Source: Methanobacterium sp. (GTDB lineage Archaea; Methanobacteriota; Methanobacteria; Methanobacteriales; Methanobacteriaceae). Taken from it: a DNA stretch of 64,000 nucleotides. Of the stretch, positions 9,229 through 21,000 are shown in pieces. Position 1 is the first letter of the stretch; every line of letters begins with the position of its first letter. The position numbers and the translations under genes were made by a program. The notes under the pieces were generated by a model. That model saw only the letters and a list, made by a program, of their open reading frames with translations. It did not search any database and was not told the origin of the DNA. The stretch is taken from assembly GCF_038562635.1 (NCBI RefSeq), contig NZ_JBCFBO010000001.1:1466643-1530642 (forward strand), in the 5' to 3' direction.

Positions 9229-10380
9229 TTATTGGTATTTTTTAGCTTCTTCCAAAGTTTCTATATATTTATCATAATTTGAAATTTCAAAAGTAAGTGT
9301 CAATTCAATAGTTTGAGGATTTTCTTTTGATGCCTTTAAAATAACCTTTTTAAATTTTTCTAATGATTCATATGGAAATGATTTAAGAGATTGGACAACA
9401 TCATCAGTAAATTTCGACATTTCGTTAAGAATATTAATATATGGTTCTTCTGACATTGCTACTCTAATTTTCCTATTCCAATCAATTATCATGCTTAACA
9501 ATCTGACCATATTTTTGGCAATTGTTATTAACATTGTTGAATCACCAGGAGTCCCCGGTGGTCCAAGTGCCACCTTCAATTGTTTATTAAACAATCTATC
9601 TGCGGTATCCATATAATTTAGAATTTCATGTGAACGTAGTTGAATCCACTCCATAATTCTATCATTTGGAACAAATTCAGATGGATAGAATTTTATATCA
9701 TTCTCATAATCATATATTTTTTCATATATGAGTTCCAATTCATCACACCAAACTTGAAGAAATAAAAGATATTCCCATGATTCTGGTTGATCTAATACAT
9801 AATGCAGTGATTTTGAACCTAAATTATTATAAATAGGAATATTTCGTAATTTATTAAACTTCGACCAATCATAAAGGCTTATTTTAAAAAGATAAGCAAA
9901 CTGATCTGTTAATGTGTCTTTAATATCTTTAATATCATTAAATGGGAAAGTCCATGAATCATTATTTCTAATACGTTCTATAAACTCAAATACTTCCGTA
10001 TTATCTACAACTGAGGAATAATCATTTGATTTGTTTCTTTTCCATAATTCAAAATGGTTCAACACACTCTTTTCAATAAATACATAAACTGGAATGCCTT
10101 TATTTATAGCTTCAATATATTCAAGATTAGTTATTGATTTTCCGCTCTCTAAATCTATAGATCCATAACGTCCCCCAATTATCAATATAAGTATATCTGC
10201 ATGTAATTCAACTTTTTTCCTACAGTTATCAACAGTTTTTATCTTTGGATCTATAGGAAAAGCACTTGATTCAGAAATTAAAGAGGTATACCCCATTCCT
10301 TCTATAAATTCATGCAATTCACTTCGAACTAGTTTTAAATCGTAAACTGTTGAACTTATCATGATTATTGGTTTTTCCAT
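9229..10380 (-). CDS. DUF4062 domain protein
   Basis: The 383-residue protein opens with the DUF4062 fold (residues about 5-100): IMISSTVYDLKLVRSEL, later LHADILILIIGGRYG and ITNLEYIEA. This fold is TIR-like, and in other prokaryotes such proteins often occur in immunity or signalling contexts. Residues about 150-383 form a helical region without a recognised domain. The ATG follows GGGGG by 7 bases. The gene sits 141 bases upstream of the membrane protein on the same strand and near a tRNA gene, a common place for accessory genes. It may be one half of a sensor-effector pair; no enzyme activity can be assigned. Confidence 0.7.
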   Translation of the reverse strand: MEKPIIMISSTVYDLKLVRSELHEFIEGMGYTSLISESSAFPIDPKIKTVDNCRKKVELHADILILIIGGRYGSIDLESGKSITNLEYIEAINKGIPVYVFIEKSVLNHFELWKRNKSNDYSSVVDNTEVFEFIERIRNNDSWTFPFNDIKDIKDTLTDQFAYLFKISLYDWSKFNKLRNIPIYNNLGSKSLHYVLDQPESWEYLLFLQVWCDELELIYEKIYDYENDIKFYPSEFVPNDRIMEWIQLRSHEILNYMDTADRLFNKQLKVALGPPGTPGDSTMLITIAKNMVRLLSMIIDWNRKIRVAMSEEPYINILNEMSKFTDDVVQSLKSFPYESLEKFKKVILKASKENPQTIELTLTFEISNYDKYIETLEEAKKYQ

Positions 10381-10513
10381 TATAGTCCCCCTACATAAAC
10401 AGTAAATTTAAGTGTAACTCCAATTTACAGTAATAAACTTAGCTTAGTAACCACTTCTAAATAAAAGTTTGTAATCTCACTCCTAAATGATATAATCTTT
10501 GAATCAGGAACAT

Positions 10514-12436
10514 TTATTTTTTATATTCCATAACAAGCATTGTTATATCATCAAACTGCTCCCTTTCCCCTGCAAAAGTATCAACTTTTTCTTTAACATA
10601 TGAAACTAACTCTTTAAGGCTTATATCCTTTTTATCGTTCATAATTTGCAGTAAACGGGAATCCCCAAATAATTCATCATTAATGTTGCTGGCTTCTGTT
10701 ACGCCGTCAGTATATAAATAGACCCTATCCCCAGGTTCCAATGCGATTGAATTTTGATGGTACTGGATATCTTCTATACCTGCCAGAACAAATCCTGGCT
10801 TTGATTTGAGCCAATTATAATCATTACATGAATGTTTAATCAATGGGGGGTTATGACCTGCATTAACATAGGTAAATTTACCAGTTTCAATTTCTAAAAT
10901 ACCCATCCATGCGGTTACAAACATGTTTTCATCGTTTCCTTCACACAGCTGATTATTAACTGCTGTAAATATCTCTGCAGGGCTTTTTCCAAGCTGTGCA
11001 TGGTTTTTAATCAACGTCTTTGCAACCACCATAAAGAGTGCCGCAGGTACTCCCTTTCCAGAGACATCTGCAATTACAATTGCCATATGGGTTTCATCTA
11101 TTAAAAAGAAATCATAAAAGTCCCCGCCAACTTCTTTTGCAGGTATATTCGCTGCATAAACATCAAATTCATCTCTTTCAGGAAAAGCTGGGAATTTACG
11201 AGGCAGCATATCTTCCTGTATCTTTTTTGCAACGTTAAGCTCCGTGTTGATCCTTTCTTTTTCAGCGGTGACATTTTTAAGGTTTTTCACATAAATTTCA
11301 AGGTCCATGGCCATTTTTTGAAAAGAAGCCGCTAAAATTCCCACTTCGCTATTTTGAGCTGCATACTGTTCACATTTTGAGATGATAGCATCGTTGTTTC
11401 TTATTCCGCTAGAATCACTGACATAATTTTTTACGATATCAGATATAGATTCTATTGGCGTGGAAATATTCCTTTCAATATACCATAAAAATGCAATTGA
11501 TGCAATATAAAAAACAGAAAGGATTAATGTAATGTTTAAGTATACAGAATCCCAAAACTGCAGAGTATTTAACGCTGAAACTATGAAAAGGGATCTGATT
11601 CCAGTTAATATCGCAATAATTGCCCCCATAATGATAAAAATTACAATTAAGTTTTCTGTTAAAGACATCTTTATTTCAGTTGTCCTTTCCCTTATTTCGC
11701 TGGTAATTGGCCTGAAAACATAGATCAGAACCAATGAATAAGTTATAGCTCCTGCAATCCATCCCCAGATATTCGGATCGGTGAATGTAGAATAAATACC
11801 GTTCCCAATACTAATTACAACAACCATTATTGCTATTAAATCAAATATTTTAGGCGGGACTCTTGTTTTCTTTACTTTTTTTGGTTTATACATGGAAATA
11901 CCATAAAAATTAGCCCCAATAAGGATCAGGGTCCCAAACATTATGGAAAAATCAAAGTTGTTGACAGCAAATATCAACGTGGTTAAAGAAACCAGATCAT
12001 ACAGGCCCAATCCATCCATTAAAAATCCAAGTAATCCCGCCATAACGGCAGCATTTATAAACATAATCACCACAAACTTCACCAGATGTTTAACCGTGTC
12101 TAATCTGGGCATAGTGGTTGTTTCATCCCAGTTCAGCGTATACCACAACTTGTAAGGGATATATGCGTATAAAAATTGTATAAAAAAGCTAATAATATAT
12201 ATCTCAGGGGAGGAACCTGCCAGCAATTCAGATGCTGAATATCCAATAGCTGCACCTGCTGCACCCCATACCCCAAACATCAGCCCCAATACAGGAGGTA
12301 GTGCACTGGCAGGGCCTAATTCAGATATAGGTATTCCTGGAAAGAAATAATGAAAAATAAACTTCATAATAAATATAACAGCACTGCAGAGGGCAAGTAA
12401 TATGACTTTTGATTTAATATTCTCTAAATTCTTCAT
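10514..12436 (-). CDS. Membrane SpoIIE/RsbU-like serine phosphatase
   Basis: This 640-residue protein has about eight hydrophobic helices in residues 8-320. The first six (to about 180) resemble an ECF- or MASE-type integral sensor domain. A HAMP-like linker and coiled coil follow (about 320-410), then a PP2C-type SpoIIE phosphatase domain (about 415-640) with GGDFYDF, ADVSGKGVPAALFM, NAGHNPP, YTDGVTEA and FDDITMLV. These acidic residues bind the catalytic metals. In partner switching such phosphatases dephosphorylate a STAS protein, and the STAS and RsbW-like genes lie directly upstream on the same strand. It is the last gene of the NRPS operon. The signal sensed is unknown. Confidence 0.88.
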   Translation of the reverse strand: MKNLENIKSKVILLALCSAVIFIMKFIFHYFFPGIPISELGPASALPPVLGLMFGVWGAAGAAIGYSASELLAGSSPEIYIISFFIQFLYAYIPYKLWYTLNWDETTTMPRLDTVKHLVKFVVIMFINAAVMAGLLGFLMDGLGLYDLVSLTTLIFAVNNFDFSIMFGTLILIGANFYGISMYKPKKVKKTRVPPKIFDLIAIMVVVISIGNGIYSTFTDPNIWGWIAGAITYSLVLIYVFRPITSEIRERTTEIKMSLTENLIVIFIIMGAIIAILTGIRSLFIVSALNTLQFWDSVYLNITLILSVFYIASIAFLWYIERNISTPIESISDIVKNYVSDSSGIRNNDAIISKCEQYAAQNSEVGILAASFQKMAMDLEIYVKNLKNVTAEKERINTELNVAKKIQEDMLPRKFPAFPERDEFDVYAANIPAKEVGGDFYDFFLIDETHMAIVIADVSGKGVPAALFMVVAKTLIKNHAQLGKSPAEIFTAVNNQLCEGNDENMFVTAWMGILEIETGKFTYVNAGHNPPLIKHSCNDYNWLKSKPGFVLAGIEDIQYHQNSIALEPGDRVYLYTDGVTEASNINDELFGDSRLLQIMNDKKDISLKELVSYVKEKVDTFAGEREQFDDITMLVMEYKK

Positions 12437-12513
12437 TTTAATCTCTCTAATGTGCCTGCTGATTTATAGAGACGTCATACTGAAAAAATTAAATTGCACT
12501 TTTTAATCCTTAT

Positions 12514-12930
12514 TTAAAAATCATTTAATTTCTTTTGGATGGTTAAAATATTCTTTCCATCACAGTATTTGTACGAAATATCATCTACATTCTTTTTTAT
12601 AAGGAAAATTCCAAGCCCGCCAATTTCCTTTTCCTCGGCATTTAATGAAATATCTGGATCTTCATTTTCTAACGGGTTATACTGCTTACCATAGTCTATA
12701 AACTGCATTGTAACTTTTAGGGGGCTTTCACCCACATTACAGCAAATTACGACTTCTCCTTCTTCTGATCCATAAGCATAATTTACAATATTTACATATG
12801 CCTCTTCAATTGAAAGTTCCAGCTGCAGCCTTGCTTTCATAACATAATCTACAGAGTCCAGCTGGTTACCTAAGAAATCCATCACTTTCTGCAGGTTTTC
12901 TATTTTTGCAGGTACTGTTAGTTTATTCAT
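12514..12930 (-). CDS. Anti-sigma-factor-type serine kinase (RsbW/SpoIIAB-like ATPase)
   Basis: The 138-residue protein is a HATPase_c_2 domain: N box ELSIEEAYVNIVNYAY near residues 42-57, a degenerate G1 part (FIDYGKQYNP), and GGLGIFLIKKNVDD as the G2 loop. Its family phosphorylates STAS antagonists. In bacteria it also holds sigma factors, which archaea lack, so its target here must be different. Neighbours are the STAS gene (52 bases upstream) and the phosphatase (77 bases downstream), giving kinase, antagonist and phosphatase in a row. The ribosome site is weak (GATGG). Confidence 0.85.
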   Translation of the reverse strand: MNKLTVPAKIENLQKVMDFLGNQLDSVDYVMKARLQLELSIEEAYVNIVNYAYGSEEGEVVICCNVGESPLKVTMQFIDYGKQYNPLENEDPDISLNAEEKEIGGLGIFLIKKNVDDISYKYCDGKNILTIQKKLNDF

Positions 12931-12982
12931 AGATACCCATCTTTTGTGTTAGGTCGAATTACAATATTATAAAAATTTCAGC

Positions 12983-13288
12983 TTATTTGCCTTCATTAAT
13001 GGTTAGGATACTTGAAAATCCAGTAGCTTCAAAGATTTCCATAATTAAATCATTTACATTTTCAATTGCCATAGTTCCCTGTTTATTCATTATTTTCTGC
13101 GTTGAAAGGACTACACGAAGTCCTGCACTTGAGATATATTTTAAGTCTTCAAAATCTAAGACCAGATCTGTCACATCTGGAAGATCTTTTTTTAATTCTT
13201 CCTCTAATTCTGGTGCTGTGTTGGTGTCTAACCTACCGTTTAATTTAATTGTCAACTTATCTTCTTCTAATATTTTATCTATGTCCAT
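12983..13288 (-). CDS. STAS-domain anti-sigma-factor antagonist (RsbV-like)
   Basis: A single STAS domain of 101 residues with the family layout: TIKLNGRLDTNTAPELEEEL, then LVLDFEDLKYISSAGLRVVLSTQK. The serine in YISSAGLR (about residue 53) is the position phosphorylated by RsbW-type kinases. The ATG has GGTGGA upstream. It is expected to bind the RsbW-like ATPase next to it, or the ATPase domain at the end of the MATE protein, and to be reset by the SpoIIE phosphatase. It lies 33 bases after the MATE gene. Confidence 0.9.
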   Translation of the reverse strand: MDIDKILEEDKLTIKLNGRLDTNTAPELEEELKKDLPDVTDLVLDFEDLKYISSAGLRVVLSTQKIMNKQGTMAIENVNDLIMEIFEATGFSSILTINEGK

Positions 13289-13321
13289 GATTTATTCCAC
13301 CTACAATTTAATTAATCAATC

Positions 13322-15064
13322 TTATCTCTTTAGTGTAATAACTGTACTGTTTAAACCTATAAGTCTTGCATAACTTATATCATCTGCGATCTTCTGCAGC
13401 ACTTCAATATTTTCAAATGAGTCCTTTTCTTCGCACGTATAAGTTGAAGGGTTAAATTCTTTTCCAGGGTCTTTAAATGCAATTGTTATCTCATCCTCTT
13501 CTATTTTCGATAAGATATCAATGCATTCTATTTCATTGCTGTTGAATTTTATTGTATTTACTGCCATTTCCTCAACTGCCATGCCTATACGCAGCGCTAC
13601 TTTCGCATCTACTCCATTTTCTTTTGTAAAATCAATTAATTTTTGAGATAGCCCAACTACATCTTCAACTGAACTGTGTATAGTTACATCAAGTACTGGG
13701 GTATCCTTGTAATTCCCTAATAAAAAGAATCCTGAAAATTTCCCCTCTGAACGTTCGGATGTTATTTTAGTTACAAAGTATATCATCAGGATTGTACCTA
13801 TTTCTGCTATCACTAATGATATCCATATTCCATTAACTCCCATAAATCTTGAGAGGACATATGCGCATACTACCGGAATTAAAAGTCCTTCTGTTATTGA
13901 AATAGCAAATGACAGTTTTTTGCGCTGTATTGCCTGCGTGTAAAACATCATTAAAAATGTTATACCAGTACCTATAATACTGAATGAAAGTATCCGAAGA
14001 GCATTGATTCCCACAGCCATATCCGCCGGATCATTTACACCAAAAAGGTTTAAGAGTAGAGATGGGAACGCCAGGAATAATACTGTAAATGCGGCCCCCG
14101 ATGCCAGCACTATCTTTAAAGACCTTTCAATGGTGAATTTTACTCCAGAATAATCCTTTTCCTGGTAATATATAGAAGCTATAGGGGACATCGATTGGGC
14201 GGTCCCTATTAAAAAGATGTATACCATGAACATACTGTTGTAATAAACAGAAAAAGCGGTTAATCCCTGTTTACCTGCAACTAATGCTATAAATGTATTG
14301 ATTAAGAACAGTTTTATAGTCAAAAACAGCTGCCCAGATGCTGGCGGGAACCCTGATGTTACGATGTCATAAACTAAGGAGAGTTTGCATTTTACCAGGG
14401 ATATGAAGTGCATTGTCCTATCTTTAGCAAAGAAATACTGCATTATGAATACAGTTCCAACTGCGTATCCTGATATTGTAGCAAGAGCTGCTCCACCTAT
14501 ATCCATACCAAAACCTAATATAAAAACCAGATCCAGTATAAGGTTTACCGCATTTGAAATCAGAAGAGCATAAAAGGACAGCCTTGGCTTACCATCTGCC
14601 CGTATAAAATAGGCAATTCCCATTAAAACAAACAGGAAAGGCGACCCCAGGAAATATACTCCTAAAAATTTCTTAACCAGTACTGCAAGTGCGGGATTAG
14701 TGGTGAGTGTGGCAACGATATTATCCAGAAAGATTATCCCAAATGCAGAGAATAACACCCCAATAACTGCCAAAAGGACCATTGAAAGTGTGAAATACAT
14801 ATCTGCCTTTTCTTCATCCCGTTCTGCCTTTGAAACTGATACAAGTAGAGAGCCCCCCAATCCAATCATCCAGTATATCAGGTTGATAAACGTGATTATA
14901 GGCGCAATAAGTGCCATAGCTGAAATATTAATAGGTCCCAGAGTGTTACCTACAATTAAAGTGTCTATGAACGTGCTTGTGTTAATGGCCATAGACATCA
15001 ACAGAGTAGGTAAGAAAAATTCTTTAAACTTATCCGATATTAAATTGTAATTTCTTTCATACAT
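13322..15064 (-). CDS. MATE-family exporter fused to a C-terminal anti-sigma-type ATPase domain
   Basis: Residues about 1-440 form a twelve-helix MATE (multidrug and toxic compound extrusion) transporter, with the internal two-fold repeat and an [11 protein letters not shown] loop typical of the family. Residues about 450-580 are a HATPase_c_2 domain ([16 protein letters not shown] as N box, [11 protein letters not shown] as G1), the same type as the separate RsbW-like gene. MATE proteins are usually about 450 residues and end after the membrane part, so the extra 130 residues are a real fusion, not a read-through. It starts 26 bases after the NRPS stop with GAGGACC as ribosome site. It probably exports the NRPS product, perhaps gated by the STAS protein. 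Confidence 0.88.
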   Translation of the reverse strand: MYERNYNLISDKFKEFFLPTLLMSMAINTSTFIDTLIVGNTLGPINISAMALIAPIITFINLIYWMIGLGGSLLVSVSKAERDEEKADMYFTLSMVLLAVIGVLFSAFGIIFLDNIVATLTTNPALAVLVKKFLGVYFLGSPFLFVLMGIAYFIRADGKPRLSFYALLISNAVNLILDLVFILGFGMDIGGAALATISGYAVGTVFIMQYFFAKDRTMHFISLVKCKLSLVYDIVTSGFPPASGQLFLTIKLFLINTFIALVAGKQGLTAFSVYYNSMFMVYIFLIGTAQSMSPIASIYYQEKDYSGVKFTIERSLKIVLASGAAFTVLFLAFPSLLLNLFGVNDPADMAVGINALRILSFSIIGTGITFLMMFYTQAIQRKKLSFAISITEGLLIPVVCAYVLSRFMGVNGIWISLVIAEIGTILMIYFVTKITSERSEGKFSGFFLLGNYKDTPVLDVTIHSSVEDVVGLSQKLIDFTKENGVDAKVALRIGMAVEEMAVNTIKFNSNEIECIDILSKIEEDEITIAFKDPGKEFNPSTYTCEEKDSFENIEVLQKIADDISYARLIGLNSTVITLKR

Positions 15065-15090
15065 TGCAGGTCCTCAGTGAAATTAGGTTA

Positions 15091-18000
15091 TTAAGCTTTA
15101 AGTTTAACCTCTTTTGGTTCATAATCGAAGAAATCCATCTCTTTAAGGTATTCTATAAACATTGCGATGTATTCATCACTTATTAAAGGCCATTTGTACC
15201 CTAAACGGTACATTATCTGTATTGTGTAATCATTTATAACCGGTACAAGTGCACGGCCTTTGCCTTTACCCATACCCATAGCAGTGACAAGCCCTGAAAT
15301 TGCTTCTTCTCTTGATTCATCTTCCATAGCCTGTGCAAAAGCAGCTTTAAATTCATCTTCTTCAGCACCGAAAATGTTTAACCCAAGCGAATTCATGATT
15401 TCTATAATATCTGCAATGTAGATTTTGTGATTATTATAAGCATGGAACACAACACACTCTTTAGGAGCTCTTGACAGGACTAAAATTGCCCTTGCAACAC
15501 TATCTATCGGTGTGAGCTCAGTTTCTCCACCTAAAGCAGAGTAAGGTATTTTCTCAATTGCGCCATACGCTTTTAAGCGGTTTATGAACCCGTTGGTCTC
15601 GAAATTAATCTGGAATTCACTGTCAGAGTGCCTTGCCATCAAGTTACCAACACGCATGATCTTACCTTTAAGCCCTTTTGTAACTGCTTCCAGTACAACA
15701 CGCTCAGCTATGAATTTACTGCTGAGATACTTATTATCCAGAGATTGACCAATATACAACGTTTGTTCGTCAAATATAGTATCTAAAGGAGGGATATTAT
15801 TTACACTTTCTCCTGCGACACTGGTTGTTGAAACCTGTACATATTTACAGCCTTTTTTCAGGCAGAATTCAACTCCATTAACAACTCCACCTATGTTGAT
15901 GTCTTCAATTTGAGTTCCGGAAGCAAAATGCTTCACGTTTGCTGCACAATTAACCACTGTATCCACTGGAAGTTCTGAAGATTTTTCAAAGTCAGATTTA
16001 TTTGTAATATCTCCCTCAATTATATGAATCCTTGAACCAAATAGATCCTCATAACTTTCACTGAAATAATAGAATAAAAGAGCTTTTAAACGTTCCTCAG
16101 CACTTGTACGTCTCCCTTTCCTGAGTAAGCAGTAAATAGATCCTTCTTCATTTTCTAAGAAATCACGCAGGACGTGTATTCCTAAAAATCCAGTGGCACC
16201 TGTAAGTAAAACATTTCCTAACTCTTCTTTTTCCCCATTTACAAAATTATCAATTGTATTTTCACTTAAAACCCTATTAATAGCATCATATGAATATTCA
16301 GTTATCTCTTTTACAGATTCACTTACAGATCCTTCTGCCCCCGTTATAAAATCAGCCAGTTCACGAGGAGTTGGGTGTGCAAATACATCACCATATTTTA
16401 TTTCATATCCCTGGTTCATGGCTTCAATGGTGATTTTAGTCACCAGAAGAGATGTGCCTCCCAATTCAAAGAAATCATCAGTTGCACCTACTTGAGGCAT
16501 GCCCAGTATATCTGCAAATGTTTCTGCAAAGAATTTTTCAACATCATTTTCAGGTGCAGCATATTCTCTTTCCGCCAGGACTGGTTCTGGAAGTGCTTTT
16601 AGGTCAGTTTTACCGTTGAGAGTTTGGGGCAGTTCATCAAGCTGCATAAACACTGTTGGAACCATATACTTGGTTAATTTCTTCTTTAATTCCATTTTTA
16701 AATCATCACTGTCAATTTCACAGTCAGCTGAGAAGTAGGCGCATAAATGGTCGTTAGAATGCACTTTTTTAACCACTACCGCTGCAGATTTGATCCCTTC
16801 ATATTCCGAAATTGAATTTTCAATTTCACCAATTTCAATCCTGAGGCCTCTAAGTTTAATCTGGTTATCTAAACGACCTAAGATGGATACTTCACCATTT
16901 TTCTCCAGTTTAGCAAAATCTCCAGATTTATAATAAGGCACGCCATTAATTTCAATGAACCTTTCACTGTTCAGCTCATCTCTATTCCAATAACCCCTGC
17001 CGACTCCGGCACCTCCAATGTATAATTCACCCACAACACCTTGAGGTAAAGGGTTGCCGTCCATATCCATGATCTTTTCAACCACGTTGAAGAGGGGTTT
17101 ACCTACATTGATATCCCCATCTGAAATGATTTTTGCGTTGCATCCAACTGTAGTTTCAGTTGGGCCGTACTGGTTAAGTATAGTTAAATTATCATATTCT
17201 GAAAGGGCATTCCAGAGCTGTAAAGGAAATGCTTCTCCCCCTATAATTATTGCCCTACAATAGCCCATTGCTTTTTGTATATCTTCAAGCTCTAAATACT
17301 GTAGCAGTCTAGAAGGAGTTGTACCAAATAATTGTGCTTTAGTTTTTTCAAACAACTTGGCGAGCTCTAATGGGTTCTTTGTCTGCTCATCGTTGGCCAG
17401 TACAAAAGTCATTCCATGCGTAAGTGGAATAAATGTTTCCTGTACAAATGGGTCGAAAGCTACTGTTATTATTGATAATGAAATATTTACCCTGCTGATT
17501 ATATCCTGAATAAAATGGTTATCTGGATGACCTGAAATGAGGTTGGTTATATTTTCGTGTTTTAACATTACACCTTTAGGTTTTCCTGTAGAACCAGAAG
17601 TATAAATTAGATAACACAGATTTTCAGGGGTCAATTCAGGATCTGGATTTTCTTCGTTCTCTTCTAAAAGTAGTTCATCCACATCGAGTGCATTAGGCAG
17701 GTTTTCTTTAGTTATAATATATTTTGCACTGCTGTCTTCCAGAACGTGATTTATTCTTTCTTCAGGATATTCGGGGTCAACAGGGATAAAAGCACAACCT
17801 GCTTTCACAATACCAATCATCGAAGCAGTTAAACGGCTGTCACGTTTTAGCATGAACATTATTCTGTCTTCAACCTGAACTCCCCTCTTAATCAATGCGT
17901 TTGCTATACGATTGGCTTTTCTGTTTAATTCATCATAAGTAAATTCCCCGTCTTCAGCAATTAAAGCAATTTCATCCCTGCTTTGCTCTACCTGTTTTTC

Positions 18001-21000
18001 AAAGAGCTTATTGAGTAATTTTTCTTCCACATGTTTTATCTTGAAGTCTTCATGGTCTTCTCCAGCTACAATTGAAATATTCTTGAGTAAAGCCTGTGGA
18101 TTTTCTATTAATTTATCTAAAACGATGCTAATACTGCGCATAAATGTTTCAATAAGATCTTCACTGTAAAGCGCGTCATTGTACTGTGAAAGCATGTTAA
18201 AGTTATCACCAGTGTCTATAACATTGACACTTAACTTAAATTTCAGTGCTTCGTATTCCAGGCTTTCACGTTCTATGGTGCGGTTGTTTATAGTTATATC
18301 TTCGATAATTTTTCCGTGATATGCGTAAAAGAACTCCGGAAACATATCATATTTATCAGAAATCTTCGTAAATGGATAGCAGTCGTATTTCAGTACATCC
18401 AGCCATACATTTTCCACGTAATCAAAATAATCTGCCACGGATAAGTCACTGTTTATATTTAATGCAATAGGTAATGTTTTTACCATCATTGCAATACAAT
18501 TTTGGAACTGGGGGTTACCCCTACCGTTTGAAATGGTAGAAATTAAAATATCTTTGTTATAAACAAATTTACTGAGCGTAAATACAGTTGCCGCTAAAAA
18601 TAGGTTATTAGGAGTAATTGCATTGTCTTTACAGAATTTTTCAATTCCCAATTTATTCACAGAAACGTTGATTTCTCCCATCTGGCCTTCTTCCTCTTTT
18701 CCACTGCAGTCTGGAGAAATAACTGTTGCACTGTCAAAATCAACTATCTTATTTTCAAAATAAGATTCTGCATCCATGTATAACTGGCTTTTTTCTACTT
18801 CAAGTTCCTCCAAACACAGGTCAAACCCATCATATTTCTCCGCGTCCACGACACCGCCGTCGTATATTGTTCCGAGCTCATTAAATAGAATATTTAAAGC
18901 AGTACCATCCACAATGATATGGTGGAAATCAGCCAGCAGGCAAATTTCATGGGGATTCTTATAAATTTCAAACCTGAATAAAGGCCCATCATATAAAGAG
19001 AACGGTTTTATAAATTCATTTTTAATTTTATCATCAACTTTTCCTTCATGAATTTTTATATCCACATCGATGTCATCACGCCGCTCCTGATAAATTTCAC
19101 CGTCCCTCATAACAAACCTTGTTTTGAGGTAGGGGTGTTTCTCAATAATGTCTAATAAAGCAACTTTAAGTTTTTCAGGGTCGATATCATTCCCAAAATG
19201 TATGCATTTAGGCAGGTTGTAGGTTAATTTCTCAGGATTTTTAGCGCAGTCAAAATATACACCTAACTGATTGTGGGTTAGCGGATAAAATTCCTGTTTC
19301 TGGTAGTGTTTCTCTTCCACAGCGGATGAAGATGAAACTTCCTTTGCTATCTCGCGTATGGTTTTAGCCCTCATTATATTGGTTACGTTAACTGTAACTC
19401 CAAATTTCTGTGAAATTTTAGCTACCAGCTTAAGAACAGATAATGAAGTAAGACCTAACCTGAATAAATCAGTTATCACACCAAAATCCGTTGTATCCAG
19501 AATTTCTGAACACATATCAAAAACGTCCTTTTCTAAATCAGTTTCAGGAGCTATGATCTCATCAAGCCCAGAATGATCCTCTTCAGGATCTGGGAAGTTC
19601 TTTAAATCTGTTTTCCCATTAGGAGTCATAGGGAAGCTGTCCATTCGAACAAAATAAGATGGAACCATGTAAGCCGGCAATTTGTTCACGAGCGTATTTC
19701 TTAAATCACTGACATCAACTTCATGATCCTCGGTAAAGTAGGCACATAAATGTTCATTGTCATGCACTGTCTTGACCAGCGCAAATGCAGTTTTAATTCC
19801 ATTACATTCCCTGATTGCATTTTCAATCTCACCAAGCTCAATCCTTAAACCTCTAAGCTTAATCTGGTTATCCATTCTGCCTAAAACGTATAATTCCCCA
19901 GTACTGTCCCTTTTTGCCAGGTCCCCAGTGTTGTAATAGCGGAGGCCGTTGTGCATGACAAATCTCTCTTTAGTGAGTTCCTCATTATTCCAGTAACCTC
20001 GGGCAACTCCTGCACCAGCCACATATAGTTCACCCACAACATTATAAGGCAAAGGATTCGCATCCATGTCCATAATCTTATCAGTGACATTCAAAAGAGT
20101 TTCACCAGCGGATATATCATTGTTGGTTATAAGTTTTCCGTGTGATGCAATTGTAATCTCAGTAGGGCCGTAGGAATTATAAATTTCAGCGCCGGTGTAT
20201 TTTGAAAGTACGTTGTAAAGCTGTGGAGGGAAGGTTTCACCCCCTACGATTATTACATTACATTTAGGTACTGTTTTCTGAATTTCTTCAATTTCTAAGT
20301 ACTGTAAGAGTCTGGTAGGTGTCCCGCCGAACGCGTCCGCCCCTGTTTCTTCAAATAATTTTGAAAGCTCTATAGGGTTTATTGCCTGCTCTTCATTTGC
20401 AAGTATAACAGGCATACCATTCATAATGGTTGCGAAAGTCTCACGCAGGAATACAATAAATGATACAGTTGATATAGATATCATTTTACTTGCTTTGGTC
20501 ACAAGAGCATGGATAGGAATATTCTGAGGGTCTGGAGAAACGTAATTGGTGATACCTCCATGAGTTAACATTACCCCTTTAGGTTTTCCTGTCGAACCAG
20601 AAGTATAAATTAAATAACATAAATTTTCAGAGGTTAATTCAGGATCTGGATTTTTTTCATTTTCTTCTAAAAGTAATTCATCCACATCTAATGCATCAGG
20701 TAAATCTGCTTTAGTTATAATGTATTTTGCATCACTATCCTCCAGAACCTGATTTATTCTTTCTTCGGGATATTCGGGGTCAACAGGGATAAAAGCACAG
20801 CCCGATTTCACAATACCAAGCATAGTAGCAATGAGGCGACTGTCACGTTTTAGCATGAACATTATTCTGTCTTCAACTTCAACTCCCCTCTTAATCAGTG
20901 CGTTTGCTATGCTGTTAGCTTTCTTATTTAATTCATCATAAGTAAATTCCCCATCTTCAGCAATTAAAGCAATTTTATCCCTGCTTTTTTCTACCTGTTT

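Noticed and set aside
7576..10380. Genomic island integrated at tRNA-Met
   Set aside because: No copy of the tRNA 3' end is seen downstream and no integrase is present, so an attachment-site claim cannot be supported.
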